DNA of 64,000 nucleotides from positions 1,171,947 through 1,235,946 of the forward strand of contig VFFE01007510.1 in assembly GCA_008921705.1 (NCBI GenBank). Reading direction: 5' to 3'. Origin of the DNA: Burhinus oedicnemus. Taxonomy: Eukaryota > Chordata > Aves > Charadriiformes > Burhinidae. Position 1 is the first letter of the stretch, and every line of letters begins with the position of its first letter. Both the position numbers and the translations under genes were made by a program. This document shows positions 36,819 to 48,780 of this stretch, in pieces. The notes under the pieces are model-generated. The model made no database searches and had not been told where the DNA came from. It saw only the letters and a list, made by a program, of their open reading frames with translations.

Positions 36819-37815
36819 CTAGATACCATGGAGAAGAGATCAGCACCTCCCACTCCACTTCCCCTCCCAAGGAAGCTGTACAGAGCCACGAGGTCACCCC
36901 TCAGCCTCCTTTTCTCCAAACTAGACAAGATCAAAGTCCTTAGCTGCTCCTCATAGGACATTCCTTCCAGCCCTTTCACCAGCTTTGTTGCCCTCCTCTG
37001 GACACATTCAAGGACCTTCACATCCCTCTTAAATTGTGGGGCCCAGAACTGCACACAGCACTAGAGTTGAGGCCACACCAAGGCTGAAGACAGCAGGATA
37101 ATCACCTCTTTTGACCGGCTGGTTATGCTGTGTTTGATGCACCCCAGGATGAGGTTTGCTCTCTTGGCTGCCAGGGCACACTGCTCACTCACATTGAGCC
37201 TGCTGGCAACCAGCACCCCCAGATCTCATTCTGCAGGGCCACTCTTCTCCAAATTTATACTTATGCCTGGCATTACTCCACCCTGGGTGCAGAATCTGGC
37301 ATTTCGACTTGTTAAATTTCATCCCATTAATCATAGCCCAATGCTCCATTCTATCTAGATCCCTCTGCAAGGCCTCCTGTCCCTCAAGAGAGTAAACCGC
37401 ATCTCCCAGTTTGGTATCATCGCAAACTTGCTAATGGTGCATTCAATTCTCACATCCAGATTGTTGATAAATATATTGAATAGAACTGGCCCTAGAGTTG
37501 AACCCTAAGGAACACTGCTGGTGACTGGTCACCAGGCAGATGTAGCCCCATCAACTTCAACACTTTGAGCTCTGCCCTTCAGCCAATTCTTCACCCAGTG
37601 CACCATGAACCTGCTCATCCCACAGTTGGACAACTTGTCTAGAAGGATGCTGTGAGGGACAGTATCAAAAGCTTTACTAAAATCCAGAAAAACTACATCC
37701 ACCAGGCAGGTGACAAATTCCATGTCCATACACTCATTCTTTTCAGCTATCCTGCCTGTGTCATAAATCAGTATTGAAAACACAGGCAAAGAAGGTTCTT
37801 TAATCATATCTAAAC
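36819..37815 (-). mobile_element. CR1 LINE internal fragment with reverse-transcriptase remnants (minus)
   Basis: On the minus strand, reading from 37815 down, this holds the central part of CR1 ORF2: the reverse-transcriptase palm motif FLDFSKAFDTVPHSILLDKL with NWLKGRAQSVEVDG (37807-37529), then the region of the catalytic FADD box, then EHWAMINGMKFNKSKCQILH (about 37340), then FWAPQFKRD and [20 protein letters not shown] (about 37050-36930) and RLRGDLVAL. At the FADD box a base is missing (about 37422), so the frame shifts and the catalytic motif is lost; further breaks separate the open pieces. The element stops abruptly after the S-N-R-T motif at about 36819 and has no 3' untranslated region. 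Confidence 0.93.
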
Positions 37816-40800
37816 TATTTCCAGCAACATCTTCACCTTCATAATCTTAACCTAAGAAACTATGTCTGATTTACAGAGGAGGGGAGAACTTAAATCTGCC
37901 ACTTCTGCCACAAGGTTAGATATGAATATTTAAAGTGTTTTATAATGCTAAGTCCTGAGAAAAATAAGGTCTCAAAAGTCTCTAAATTCTACTAATCTAA
38001 TTTTTATCCCATTCATGATTTCTAAAATAGAAATAATATTGCGCTTTTGGCCTCAGTGATTTTGAAATGGCGTCTTATACTAAATCACCAAAAGATTTAT
38101 AAGGAAATTAATAAACTTAATATAAGTCTCCATAATATTTTCATATCAATGTTTAAAATAAGGACTTTACCATACATTACACAATGATGACAAAACATGG
38201 AATAGTAGTTCATCAGTTATGCATCTTGTATTTTGTGCCTGAAGAAATTTTAAGAGAAATATTATGCAATCATGTATTTATGATTGTTATATACTATGCA
38301 TACACAATAAAGCTGAATTAAGAATGAAATAGCAGTTCTTACAAAGTTTACAATCTTCATATTTCTCCTATGATGTTCAGTATTTATCTGGTGAACACAT
38401 GACTGAAAAAGTAATTAAAAGCATCTTTCTCATTAGCAGTGAGGCATCAAGTATAAGTGCCCCTGCATACTTTGCTTTTGATTTTGATACAGTTTCACAG
38501 CTGAGGGAATACTTTAATGTAAATGGAGAAAACACATTGTTTCCCAGGCAACATGCTGGAATGTGTGCCAACAGACATTGTCTGATAAACTAAGGAGTGC
38601 TGTGATATCTGCCATTAAATATCAAATTGGGTGACAAAGTCTTTCCTTATTCTCATACAAAACAGCATTCCAAAAATAAATGGAAAGAGGAAAGAGGAAG
38701 GCAAGCAACATTTATAGAGTAACCACAACAAACACACTATTCTTTAAAAAAGGTCTTCAAAACTTCCTCTTGACTTGGATTTGAAAAAAAACTAGTCATC
38801 AAGAATTTATTTCAAACTATTTTGTCTAATTTCCCTCTTCTCTTCCTGAGTCTAACCAGGAGAAAAAAAAAAAGCCTCCAAAACACTACAGTGATGCAGT
38901 TCAGTTCTCCACAAAATTATTGCATTTATATACTGTTCAGATGTGTACAGAAACCAGTAAGAGAAGCTTTTAGATAATCTGGTGGTGACTTAAAGTTGAC
39001 CCTTTAAAAAAAAATCATTTTGGATATAATAACAATAATATACTTTGTCTAACAGAGGATCTTTAAGAGTTTGCATTCAGACCAAAGTTAAATTGTGGCG
39101 CTGAATGTAGCTAATACTGATTGCCTTCAGGGAAAAAGGACACCCACAATCATCACAGGTCAGAGTTTGCACGCTAGAAACGCCTTTTATGCCAATATGA
39201 CCAGCAAAATCAGACACAAATTATTTCTATACAGATAAACAGAGAAAATTTCCCTAATCTTAGGTAATGGCTTCACGTCAAAACCCTTCCGTAACATTTT
39301 CTCCAGTTGTGGCTACAGTCATCAGCCTAGGCCTCTACTCATACAAGTATTGCACCTTTGTTTTTTCTTTGAAAAGGTTAAAAAAGAAACAAGGAGACGA
39401 AAGGCAAACCCCTATGTTAAGAAAATTTGTGCGTTAAGCTTACAAATCCAGTGTGTGACACTGACCATATCCTTCTTGCTGCCTGTTTTAAACCTTCAGT
39501 GTCACAGCCAGCACCTTCCAATGCACCGAGAGGTCCACTCTCTTCAACGGGACTTTACGTTGCCCATCTGACCCAGAGTACAAGGTGGGATTTAGACAAT
39601 GTGTCCCCTTTTCCTCATGCTTATTTTCTGATTTACAGGTTTCTTGACCTTATATTTTCTGGTAGCTTCTTCCTAAACCTAAGCCACTCCTTCAGTGGGA
39701 CCAGAACCATTTGCGGGTTGCATGGTTTTCTGATTCAAGATTAAAATGAACATATACACACACTCCAGACACTTTATCTCCGTTTTTTTAGATCCATTCC
39801 CTGATCTGAATTACAGTACAGTTCAATAGACAGTGGAGCCTGCACTGCTGGAGGGGTGACATAGTAACTGTGAGAATCCCCAGCAGGAGGGCAGGAATAT
39901 CTCAAGTCAGGATTGCTATCAAACTCTTCATAATGTGAAACCACTGCTGTCATGGTTTGGGCTGGGCTGGCCACTACTGCCTTACTTATTTCTGTGCAAT
40001 GTCAACATTCATGTACTGGGTCCGTAGCCTTTTTGGTTGTAGTCCATTCATTTTTAAACAGGTAAATTAATTTTAGTACCTGAAAGAATATTCTTACTAG
40101 CAACTAATTTTATTATTATTATTGCTTTTTAAATATAAAGTCAACTCCAAACCTTTCCACACCTGAAATGATTTTCAAACACATGTGAAAGATATGCAAG
40201 TCTGTCAAGATCCTCTGGAAACAAACAAAAGCACTGGAAAAACCTCTATGTAAATACACCCATACACACATAAGTGTATACACACAAAGCTAGCAGGCGT
40301 TATTCATATCTGCAGTACATGCTCATGTGCTGCCTTTAAAGACAGGAATGATATATACATTTAATCCTGTACTGATGGCAGTGGGAAATAAAGACATCTT
40401 AATAGCCACCTTTTCAAATTCGATATGTTGCTTTCCAATAGTCAGTAGCATAATGTAGCGTATTAGAACAGGCAATCAGAAATTATGATAAAAAGGTAAT
40501 TAAAACCTAGAGTCCAGGATTTAGTTTGTGCAGTCACAAATAACAACTTCTGGGAAAACACTGCAGTGTTGAAAAAAACTTGGTCCAGGGCTTACTACCC
40601 ACAAACCATCTGTTTGATCAATTATTAGTTCATCAGAGACTCTAACACCAAAACAAAACCAGATATGATATGCTCTGTGTGAATTTACTGATGGCTTCTT
40701 TGCAATCGGGCTATATGAACATCCATGTACACTATATTATCACTTTGAGAAACTGAGTAGACTTGTACGCTTCCTTGCTGCTTACACGCATCTGAATGAT

Positions 40801-43312
40801 TAGAGCAGGAGAAAAGGAGTAACAAGTATTTGATGAAGTAAACTGTTTTTGAGAGTATGTAATTCAAATAATCTAGTCTTGCCTAATATTTAAATGTAAT
40901 AAAACTTATTTTCAAATAGTAAAGATCTGATTAAGGAAATTATTTTTTCAAAATTTCCCCACCATGAAAACAATGTAAAAATACACGCATATATTTTATT
41001 TACACATATTTATATATGTGGGTTGTATCTGGGAAATAAAATATTTCTCTCCCATTTCATTCCATGCCACAAGTTCTCTCTTCTTAACAAATGAAATCAT
41101 TTTATCAGTATAAGGCTCATAATTTCCCAGGACTGAACCCCATTTATCCATGCCCTCATTCAGATAAGCTGCATATATATACATACAAATTGTACTAGAA
41201 ATCCAAGGACCTGCCTGAAGCCAAATCAGGACATGCACACATACACAACCCTTCTGCCACTGAAATGATTTCTTTGAGAAAAGAAACACTCAATACAGAA
41301 CAGCAAGAAAATAAAAAAATACAACAGGTTTCATGAGCCCTCTATATTGACTACTGAACCTACATAGATTATAATGCATATACTTATAGCACCCCCTGGC
41401 CTCCAGAATTAAGGGAGTTGATGCAAAAATTGAGACTACAGTTCTTACAGATAATTCCTTGGGAGTAAAATGAGAGAACAGTGAATTTTCACTGTGTGAC
41501 TCTTGTCTCTATAGAGGGACTCCTCAAAGTGATTTCTCTGGAGATTGCATTCCATAATACACAATTGTACAAAATATAAGGGGGAAGGTTTTCTTCATCC
41601 AGTCCAGAGGCAGAGATCCTACTATACACAGCTGACTATTTTCCCACTTCTTAATTCCAGGTAACATTGCAATAACAACTACGAAAAACAGAAATTAAGA
41701 ATCTGTAGATCTCCCTGATACACAGTATTAAATGTTCAGGATAATAGAAGGAACATTGGGAGTGAAAATCTAGATGCTTTGTCAAGTAGATTCTGTTTCT
41801 GATTCAATCACAATGAGACTACAGAAAGCACTGCTATTTTTCCATTAGTAAAAGATGTTGCTAAGGGTACCCAGACAAACGAACAGGCAAGAGAAGAGAG
41901 GAAGGGGGAAATAAAAAGCAAGCAAGGATGGCTGGAAATAAAAAAATTCACAAGGTGCATAGAGAGTGCTTTCATCTGTGTAGGAGTTTGATACAGAAGC
42001 TGTTTTCCAAACAACTAGAAATCTTTTAAAAAGTAGGCAGCCTCCTAAAGATAAAAATAAACTGAAAACTTAAGGTTAAAACATTCAAGGATGTGTACGT
42101 GAATACACGTGTGAACTGCGGGCAGTAATACTCAGACAACAAGATTTCACATTACTATAGCACTACCAGCATGAAGATTTCAAGACATCTGGCAATATTC
42201 ATTAAAGGCATATCACAGCCATGTAGTGCTACCCCTGCCTAAGTAAGAAATAGCAATGGAGAAGGCTCCCAGGAGTCACACAAGAAATTATCCACAGAGA
42301 GAATTAGAGTGAGGGGACAATGGGCCAGGAGTAGTAAAGAACAAGACCTGGCCACAACCTGTGCATGTCAAATGGACCCAGGAAAATTCACTTCCAAGTC
42401 CTGTACTCCAGGCATTGACCTTCTTCCCATACACAACCCACTTTCATGAACCATAATCTAGCACAATGACTCGTGTATCTGAATGGATTTTCTAAAAGAT
42501 AATCTCTGCCTTGAAAATTAGAGAATTGCATCTTTTCCAAAGGCTAATAGGAATATTTGCACCTTTTTCCCACACTTTTGACCTTCCTATATTTTCACGT
42601 GTTATCTCAAGGATATTTATATTATAAAAGTATTATTCATATACAGAAATTAATAAACAACACCATTTATAATGGTAATTCCCTTTGGTTGAAACTAAGC
42701 CATATATTCTCCTGGAGCTCTCCTACAATTTAAGGGTGGGATTAGTCCACCAGACCACAGCTTTTCCAAAGCAAAAACCCCTGAAGCACATCCAGCATGG
42801 AGGTGAGGTTCCTCAGCAGCAGTGGTCTTGCTTCCTAGGCCTGTTTCTATTCTGCTGCACCACTTGCACCAACATCAAGCTTTCAATCACGTTTACAAGA
42901 AACAAGTTGTTATGGAATGAAAAAAGTAATTCAGGTAAAATATGAAACCCTCTTCTCTGCCTATACAAAAGAATAAACTGAAAAAGCTCGTATGTTCATG
43001 AACCCAACTGTCTTTACTGTTTTCCTAAGTCATACGGCTTTGCAGAACAACCTATATTGAAAGGTGCCAGAGCAACCCTTTAATAACCTAAGTAAAACAT
43101 ACAGAAATCTACGCTGAATGCCTATCTGAGAAATATGATAATTTGAGTATTTCAATGCTTTCCAGAGCAAAATATACTTTCAGGTCTGAAAGGAGAGATG
43201 TTGGGGGCACAGCAGGAAAGGTAGAGCCAAGCAGCCCCTCTCCAAAATGAAATTCTTGAGAGATGGTATTATCTCTGTGCTAATGGCGTCTTGATTATGG
43301 AGATGAATATTT
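37816..43312. other. Non-coding DNA, no gene recognised
   Basis: AT-rich DNA with short A/T tracts. A minus-strand ORF at 39774-39974 (66 codons, with a good start context at its second methionine) reads like protein but cannot be assigned. No repeat families recognised. Confidence 0.5.
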
Positions 43313-43352
43313 AAATATGTGTATGTGTACACACACACACATATATGTACGA
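43313..43352. repeat. TATG/CA dinucleotide-rich patch
   Basis: An ATATGTGTATGTGTAC stretch followed by (CA)6 and ATATATGTAC, partly self-complementary. Simple repeat. Confidence 0.75.
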
Positions 43353-46300
43353 ATATATTCATTATAGAATGAAGCCTAAGTCTTTCACAGTACTTGTTCA
43401 GACTTGGAGAAGGAAGCAGCGATTCTCCAAAAGAAAAAAAAAAAACAAAAAACAAAAAAACTTGCTTCAAAGGTAATTACAAAAATTGCAGCTTTGTGCT
43501 TCACTTCTTTCACACAGATTTTGTGGCAGCTTGACTTACTTTGAAGTGAGAATAAGCTGCAGAAATTGAAGGCAGTTCAATTTACCTGAATTTCCCTTTT
43601 GACTTCTTTGTACTGTCTGAAAACACTTTTGCAGCTAAACCCAACTTTGAACCCTGAAATTAATCAAAGTTTCCTAATCCATTCAAGACTGAGAGAAAAG
43701 TCAGATGTTTCTTCAACATCTGAGCCATTTGGACATTTCACTATCCTGGCCATGCTTCTGCTCCCTGCCCAAGACAACCTGTGCAAACTCTCATCAGCGG
43801 CAGAGCGATGGAACTGGTAGCTCCAGGCTCTAGGGAGACCTCCATACAGTCTCTGCCTTCAGCAGACCCTGTCATCTGGAGCAGCGATGGCCATCCATCA
43901 AGGAATCGGGGAGCAGCAGGTGTGCAGGGAGCTACCACGCAGGGCAGAGCAGACAGCGAAGTCTTGGTCAGCAATGTCACCAGCTGAGAAGGTGCAGAGA
44001 GAATGGAGGGACAGTGCAGAGGCTAAAGGAGAAAGGGAAAGGAGAAAGGGAGCAAAAAAGAAAACAGATAGTGACAATGAGAAGGAAATGAGCAAGAGGA
44101 AAAAAAGTGGTGACTGTCAGGCCGTAGAAAGTTCATCAACAAAGGGACTAAAGAGTTTCCTCCTGAACTAGGCACTGAGTGGTAACTGCAACCTTATGTT
44201 GACAAGAAACGGTATGGAAACACACAGCTAACAATACTTCAGCCTGTGCATTACAACTTGCAACAGCAAAGCTGAATATGCCTTCCAGCCCACGCTGAGC
44301 TGGAGTGCGTATCACCAGGGAATCTTTACAGCAGCGTTAGGAGCAGTTCAGCTGAGCCGGTGGTGAATTCTTCTTTCACTGCCCACTGCTTCCAGGACAA
44401 AGAAGGCTACAAAGACAGGCAACATTACTTCAAGTTTTCTCTACAAGCATTTGCTATGTTACATTCTGCAGAAAGGGTGGGCTTGCCAGCGGACTGCAAG
44501 ATATCCTTCCCTGGGAGGGAGGCGGCCATGTGTCTTGTTTAGGCTGTGCATCACATTACCTTATAAGCTGACCCACAGGTCAAAACCAAAATAAAACATA
44601 ACAACGACAGAGGAGGTTTCTTTACCTCACAGCCTGAAACATCTGGATCAACTAAGACAACCAAGTTGTTGGTTCAAATACATACCATCAACAGAACAGA
44701 AAATCAACTTTCCTGTGCTGGTCATCAAGAAAAAGTGAAGAAAGTTGCTGAAATCAAACCACCATGTTCTTTTGCAACTATTTTATTTTAATTAATGACT
44801 CCTAGAACAGGACAACATCCTCTGAAGTTAGTAGGCAACTTAGAGAGGTGACTTATTTTTCTATTTCAATTTAACAACCATTCTAGTATGAACAGAACAA
44901 CTCCATTACAAGGAAAGGAGGGAGAAAGAAGGAATAGGGGAGTAAGAGGGAAGGGAGGAAGAAGAGAAGGAGAAACAGAAGGAAAAAAAAATCTGTCCTC
45001 AAGTAGGAAATAATGTCAATGTTCTCATTTACCAAAGAGGGGTAAGGTTCATGGCTTAAAGTTCATGAATCTCAATGATTTTGCAAGAGCCTATGAACTC
45101 TGACAATGCAGAACAGTGAATGTGTTTTGTATTAGCTCTTCACTTCACCCGTAGTATTTCTTCATGTCCCCACTGACTGCGTTTTTAGGATCGCAGCATC
45201 AACAGTTCCATGAAGGGAAAAAGAACAGGTTGCAAAAATATTATCAATCACTATATCCACAGAGTGTTCATAATTCCAATATTACGACCCAGAAGTTATA
45301 CTAGAAATAAGAACAAGAAAAAAAAAGGGGGTGTAAAATGACTACATTCCTAATATTTCTAGATGTACATATCACTTCAGAAGTACAGATATTTTCTCAA
45401 GGTAGGCTGTTTTAATACTGATATGACACCATAAATTAATACAGTGCCAAGAGTAGTAACTCTGATAATGTAAGTCATTCATCAGAGACCTAAACTATGG
45501 GGAGAGATGGAAAAGACTGAAAAAGGAGGGCTGGGGAGCAGAGAAGGCAAGAAAGGAAATTGCATGAGAGATGTGGGATGTGTAGAAAAGTTAAGGAAAT
45601 AATATAAAAAGAAGAATGAGTGATAAGAAAGTGAAAAGCAAGATAAAAGTGGTCATAAAAAAAGATAGCAGAGACTAGGGCCTAGATCCAGAAAAGCTCT
45701 TACATTCTTAACTTCAAGTATGTTATTAAATATGTGAAGCACACTACAAATAAAGTTAATGATATATTTTGCAAGTCAGAGGAATTAACCATCAAGGAAA
45801 GAAAAGTCAAAGAGAATAATATCTAAAGAAAGAGGAAAAAGGCTCGGCAGAGGTCTAAAATGAAACTAAACACAGAATGTGAGCCATCCCTGTCATAGGG
45901 GGCTTTCTAACGTGTTTTCAGTATTACAGCATCTTTGGATAGCCTAAAAATCATACACAGTAATTTCTCAAATAAAAATTGCTGGATGGGGGAATTACAT
46001 AACATTTGACAAAAAGACAAAAGAAGAGATAATAATTTAACAGAAAAGTTTACAATCACATAGATGCAACTGATAACAATTTGACTGCAATAACGTGTAA
46101 ATAACATCAAATCCAAATCAGTTATGCATATACACACACACGCTTTCTAATTTTAAAGGGCCAGTTTCACAGATATAAAAGCAACGAGAATTAAAATCGG
46201 TGGAGAGCAAGCATTTGCCTAGAAAATATGAATAGTATTTGAAAACTTTTTAAGTGTACTTCACTAGCTGTTGGGAAAAGCTGTAGTTCAAAAAAATACC

Positions 46301-46925
46301 ATGGTACAAAAGATAAAAAGGAAACTTAGATTTGGGTTAGAAGGTGAACAAGTGAAAAATTATAAATTTTATAATAGTTGGGGGTAATAAAACTTTAGAT
46401 TCTCAAACTATAATTCCAAGCTTAAATATGTGCAGAGAATATATTTGTAAAGTGAAAACAGATATAAGACAATTTTCAGGAATTCTAGAAAATTAATAAC
46501 TGAAACAAAGGGACATAAAAAGGCGGCAGCAGTTCAGGCGAGGAAGGCAGTTTTCTAAAATATTTAGGGAACAAAAAGGAATCCTTATATTGGCATCAGG
46601 CAATTCTTAGAATGAAACATTGGTATACTCAATAACAGTAATGCAAAAAACCACAGCAGCATTCAGCAAATGCATTCTGGTTTGGCGGGAGAAGCCAGAT
46701 GATGCTATATCACTTTCCATCCTTGTAACAATTCACAAGAATATTAAGCTGCAGTTACTGACATCACATTTTTAGCTAGTATGTCTGAAAAAATTGCTAG
46801 AAGACTTACAAGAGCTGGCCACTGACTTCTCTGCACTTGGACTATAATATTCAATAAATCCTGAAACACTGGAAACTCGTGAGACTTGGGGGAAAAAAGC
46901 TAGTATTATACTAGCATTTTAAAGA
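43353..46925. other. Non-coding DNA with purine-rich tracts
   Basis: Strong strand asymmetry: A+G dominates the plus strand at about 43985-44115, 44911-44991, 45490-45680 and 45780-45850. The first tract gives a Lys/Glu-rich ORF (43887-44171) that I regard as a by-product of composition. No gene recognised. Confidence 0.5.
44911..44991. repeat. GA-rich low-complexity tract
   Basis: About 80 bases made almost only of G and A (AGGAAAGGAGGGAGAAAGAA and similar), ending in an A9 run. It could form triplex structures. No coding content. Confidence 0.85.
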
Positions 46926-47212
46926 GATCATAGAACCATAGAATGTTCTAGGTTGGAAGGGACCTTAAAGATCATCTAGTTCCAAACCCCCTGCCATGGG
47001 CAAGGACACCTCCCACTAGATCCGGTTGCTCAAAGCCCCATCCAACCTGGCCTTGAACACTTCCAGGGATGGGGCATCCACAGCTTCCCTGGGCAACCTG
47101 TTCCAGTGCCTCACCACCCTTACAGTGAAAAATTTCTTCCTGAGATCTAATCTAAATCTACCCATTTCCAGTTTGAAGCCATTACCCCTCATCCTATCAC
47201 TACATGCACAGA
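46926..47212 (-). mobile_element. CR1 LINE 3' fragment (minus)
   Basis: The plus strand reads the reverse complement of a CR1 end: ATCATAGAACCATAGAATG, AGGTTGGAAGGGACCTTAAA, GATCATCTAGTTCCAAACCC, CACTTCCAGGGATGGGGCAT, TCCCTGGGCAACCTGTTCCA and CAGTGAAAAATTTCTTCCT. The element ends at about 46926 with two CATAGAA-type units and is 5'-truncated at about 47212. Only the last part of ORF2 and the 3' untranslated region remain. It is fairly close to the consensus. Confidence 0.95.
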
Positions 47213-47907
47213 TAAACAGGATGACCCAATTAACTTGGGCACAAAATCTGATTCTACTCTCAAGGGAAATCAGGGTTTTAATTAAGAATTAGAAACTAAT
47301 ATAATAATATCCACCAATAAACTTATATGTGTACAGTGATTTATCTCAAACTAGCTCAACAACTTTAATTCAAGATATTTTGCCGATGAAAGCAATCGCA
47401 TTGTGAAATGTAAGCATTTGATACAGTAGTCTGACAATTTGATTAAGGTAAAAGAATGAAACAAAACAAATTGTCATATATTAAAATGAAAGAACACTGT
47501 TTATTAGACTTTAAAAAAACGCAACTGTGAATGAAGAAACATCAAGAACCAATCATGTCCTACAGCAATTCACAGACAAATCTACTGGGATAACACATAT
47601 AAAGGCCAGAAATAAACAGCACTTTTTAACAATACAGATAATTACCCATTGGAAGACTACCCTGTGCTTGTCCAGACCAATTTAATGTAGTCTTACAAGG
47701 AAGCAAAGACTTTCTTTCCTAAACTATCCATCATTTCAAAACGAAAATAATTCAGAGAGCTCCTGTAGGTTGTGCTCCACAGCAGGTCAGCCAGGATGGT
47801 CAGAGCAGATCTTTTCAGCCATGCAAGCTCTGAAAACAGGACTGCAAAAGCCCTGTGTTTGTACTGTGGGAATTATCCATCAGGCAAATGCTACAGCAGA
47901 GAGATGT
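47213..47907. other. DNA left of the assembly gap, no firm gene
   Basis: AT-rich to about 47750, then of balanced composition up to the gap. The last 130 bases are open in more than one frame on the plus strand. One frame contains LCLYCGNYPSGKC, which loosely resembles a zinc-knuckle peptide, but this is too short to call. Confidence 0.4.
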
Positions 47908-47957
47908 NNNNNNNNNNNNNNNNNNNNNNNNNNNNNNNNNNNNNNNNNNNNNNNNNN
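47908..47957. other. Assembly gap (50 N)
   Basis: Exactly 50 undetermined bases. Such a round number is usually a placeholder, so the true distance and even the linkage across it are uncertain. The gap sits at the edge of the most GC-rich sequence in the window, a typical place for short-read assemblies to break. Confidence 0.97.
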
Positions 47958-48780
47958 CCCTCCACCTTCCCCACCCCTCACCCCCCCTTCCCGGCGGCGG
48001 CGGCAGCTGCGCGGGTTACCATGGCAATGTCGCCTTGCAGGAGCTGGTAGAGTCCCGGCAGATCGGGGCGGGCCGCCTGGGCCGAGTGGAGACGCTGGCT
48101 CCCGCCGCGCAGCGCGGCACGGCTGCCGGCGGGTGCCAGCTGCTGGCGGCCGAGATGCGGGCCCTGCGGTCGGAGTGGAGGCAGTGGGAGGAGAGCGCCT
48201 TGCGGAGCCGGAGCAGCCTGCGGGACGTGCTGAGCCAGATGGCCCTGTCGGAGCGGGAGTTCGCGGCGCAGGTCGCGCAGCTGGAGGAGGCCGCGCAGCG
48301 CTTGGGCGGGCTGCTGGCCGCCTGCTCGCAGAGCCTGGCCCCCCTCGACAGCCGCCTCACCGACGCCGAGGTGGTGGAAAGCTGGCGCCAGGAGAAAGTA
48401 AGGTCGCATCTCTTTCCCTAGCAGCTTTTGGGTTGCAGAGGCACGGGTGCCGGGGGCGGGAAACTTGTGCCGAGCCGGGCTGTCACGTAGGAAGTAATAA
48501 AGCGTATTTGTGAAAAATAATTCTGGGAAACCCCAGCTTGCCAAACTTTTTTTGCAACTGTAATCGCCGCGCAGAAGACGCGTCTCTCCTTGGCCTCTGC
48601 CGTACGAGGCGCAGCAAACGCTGCCTGGATCTCAGGGGTTAAAAGCAGGACTTGCCTCCGGGAAAGCGAAGGAGCTAGCACAGCAGCTCTCCGCTGCTCT
48701 GCCAGGTCGCTCAGCGGCCCGGGCCAGAGTAGCTGCTCGATGGGGGAAATGCGAAGCGCTTCCTGAAAGCCGAGTAGCAG
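47958..48780. promoter_or_regulatory. CpG-rich block beside the gap
   Basis: Composition changes abruptly after the gap: GGCGGCGGCGGC, GCGCGGGTT, GGGGCGGGCC and many further CG dinucleotides up to about 48400. GC then declines, with CG-containing clusters continuing to about 48780. Everything else here is AT-rich and CpG-poor. Such a block can mark a promoter CpG island or a GC-rich exon; because a long open coding frame occupies its centre, I read it mainly as exon plus flanks. Confidence 0.65.
48041..48397 (+). CDS. Spectrin-repeat exon resembling nesprin-1 (SYNE1)
   Basis: An exon-like ORF of exactly 119 codons (357 bases, phase 0 at both ends) lies between an acceptor (CGCCTTGCAG, AG at 48039-48040) and a strong donor (GAGAAA|GTAAGG, GT at 48398-48399). 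Its product is mostly helical with heptad spacing and paired tryptophans (SEWRQWEES), the hallmark of a spectrin repeat. The stretch LSQMALSEREFAAQVAQLEE (residues about 65-84) and the end EVVESWRQEK resemble, from memory, a repeat in the rod of nesprin-1, the nuclear-envelope protein that links SUN proteins to actin and other cytoskeleton. No sister exons are visible within 15 kb downstream; sequence upstream is lost in the gap. It is much richer in GC than its surroundings, and ESR1 runs the other way. Another spectrin-family gene (SYNE2 or a paralogue) is possible. Confidence 0.6.

Noticed and set aside
36488..37054. 188-codon minus-strand ORF across the two CR1 copies
   Set aside because: Its first part is real CR1 ORF2, but from the junction at about 36819 it continues into the antisense of the other copy, so it is a chance fusion.
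43887..44171. Lys/Glu-rich 94-codon ORF
   Set aside because: Charged repeats come from purine-only DNA rather than from selection on a protein; no domain and no flanking gene signals.
48021..48050. ATG in good context just before the nesprin-like exon
   Set aside because: It opens a frame of nine codons that stops at once and is out of frame with the exon; a splice acceptor explains the exon start better.
47770..48513. 247-codon ORF running through the gap
   Set aside because: It reads through 50 undetermined bases, and in the GC-rich part uses a different frame from the spectrin-like exon; the product is Gly/Ala/Arg-rich, as expected of a shadow frame.
47978..48544. 188-codon minus-strand ORF in the CpG-rich block
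   Set aside because: Antisense of the spectrin-like exon; long shadow frames are expected in GC-rich coding sequence.
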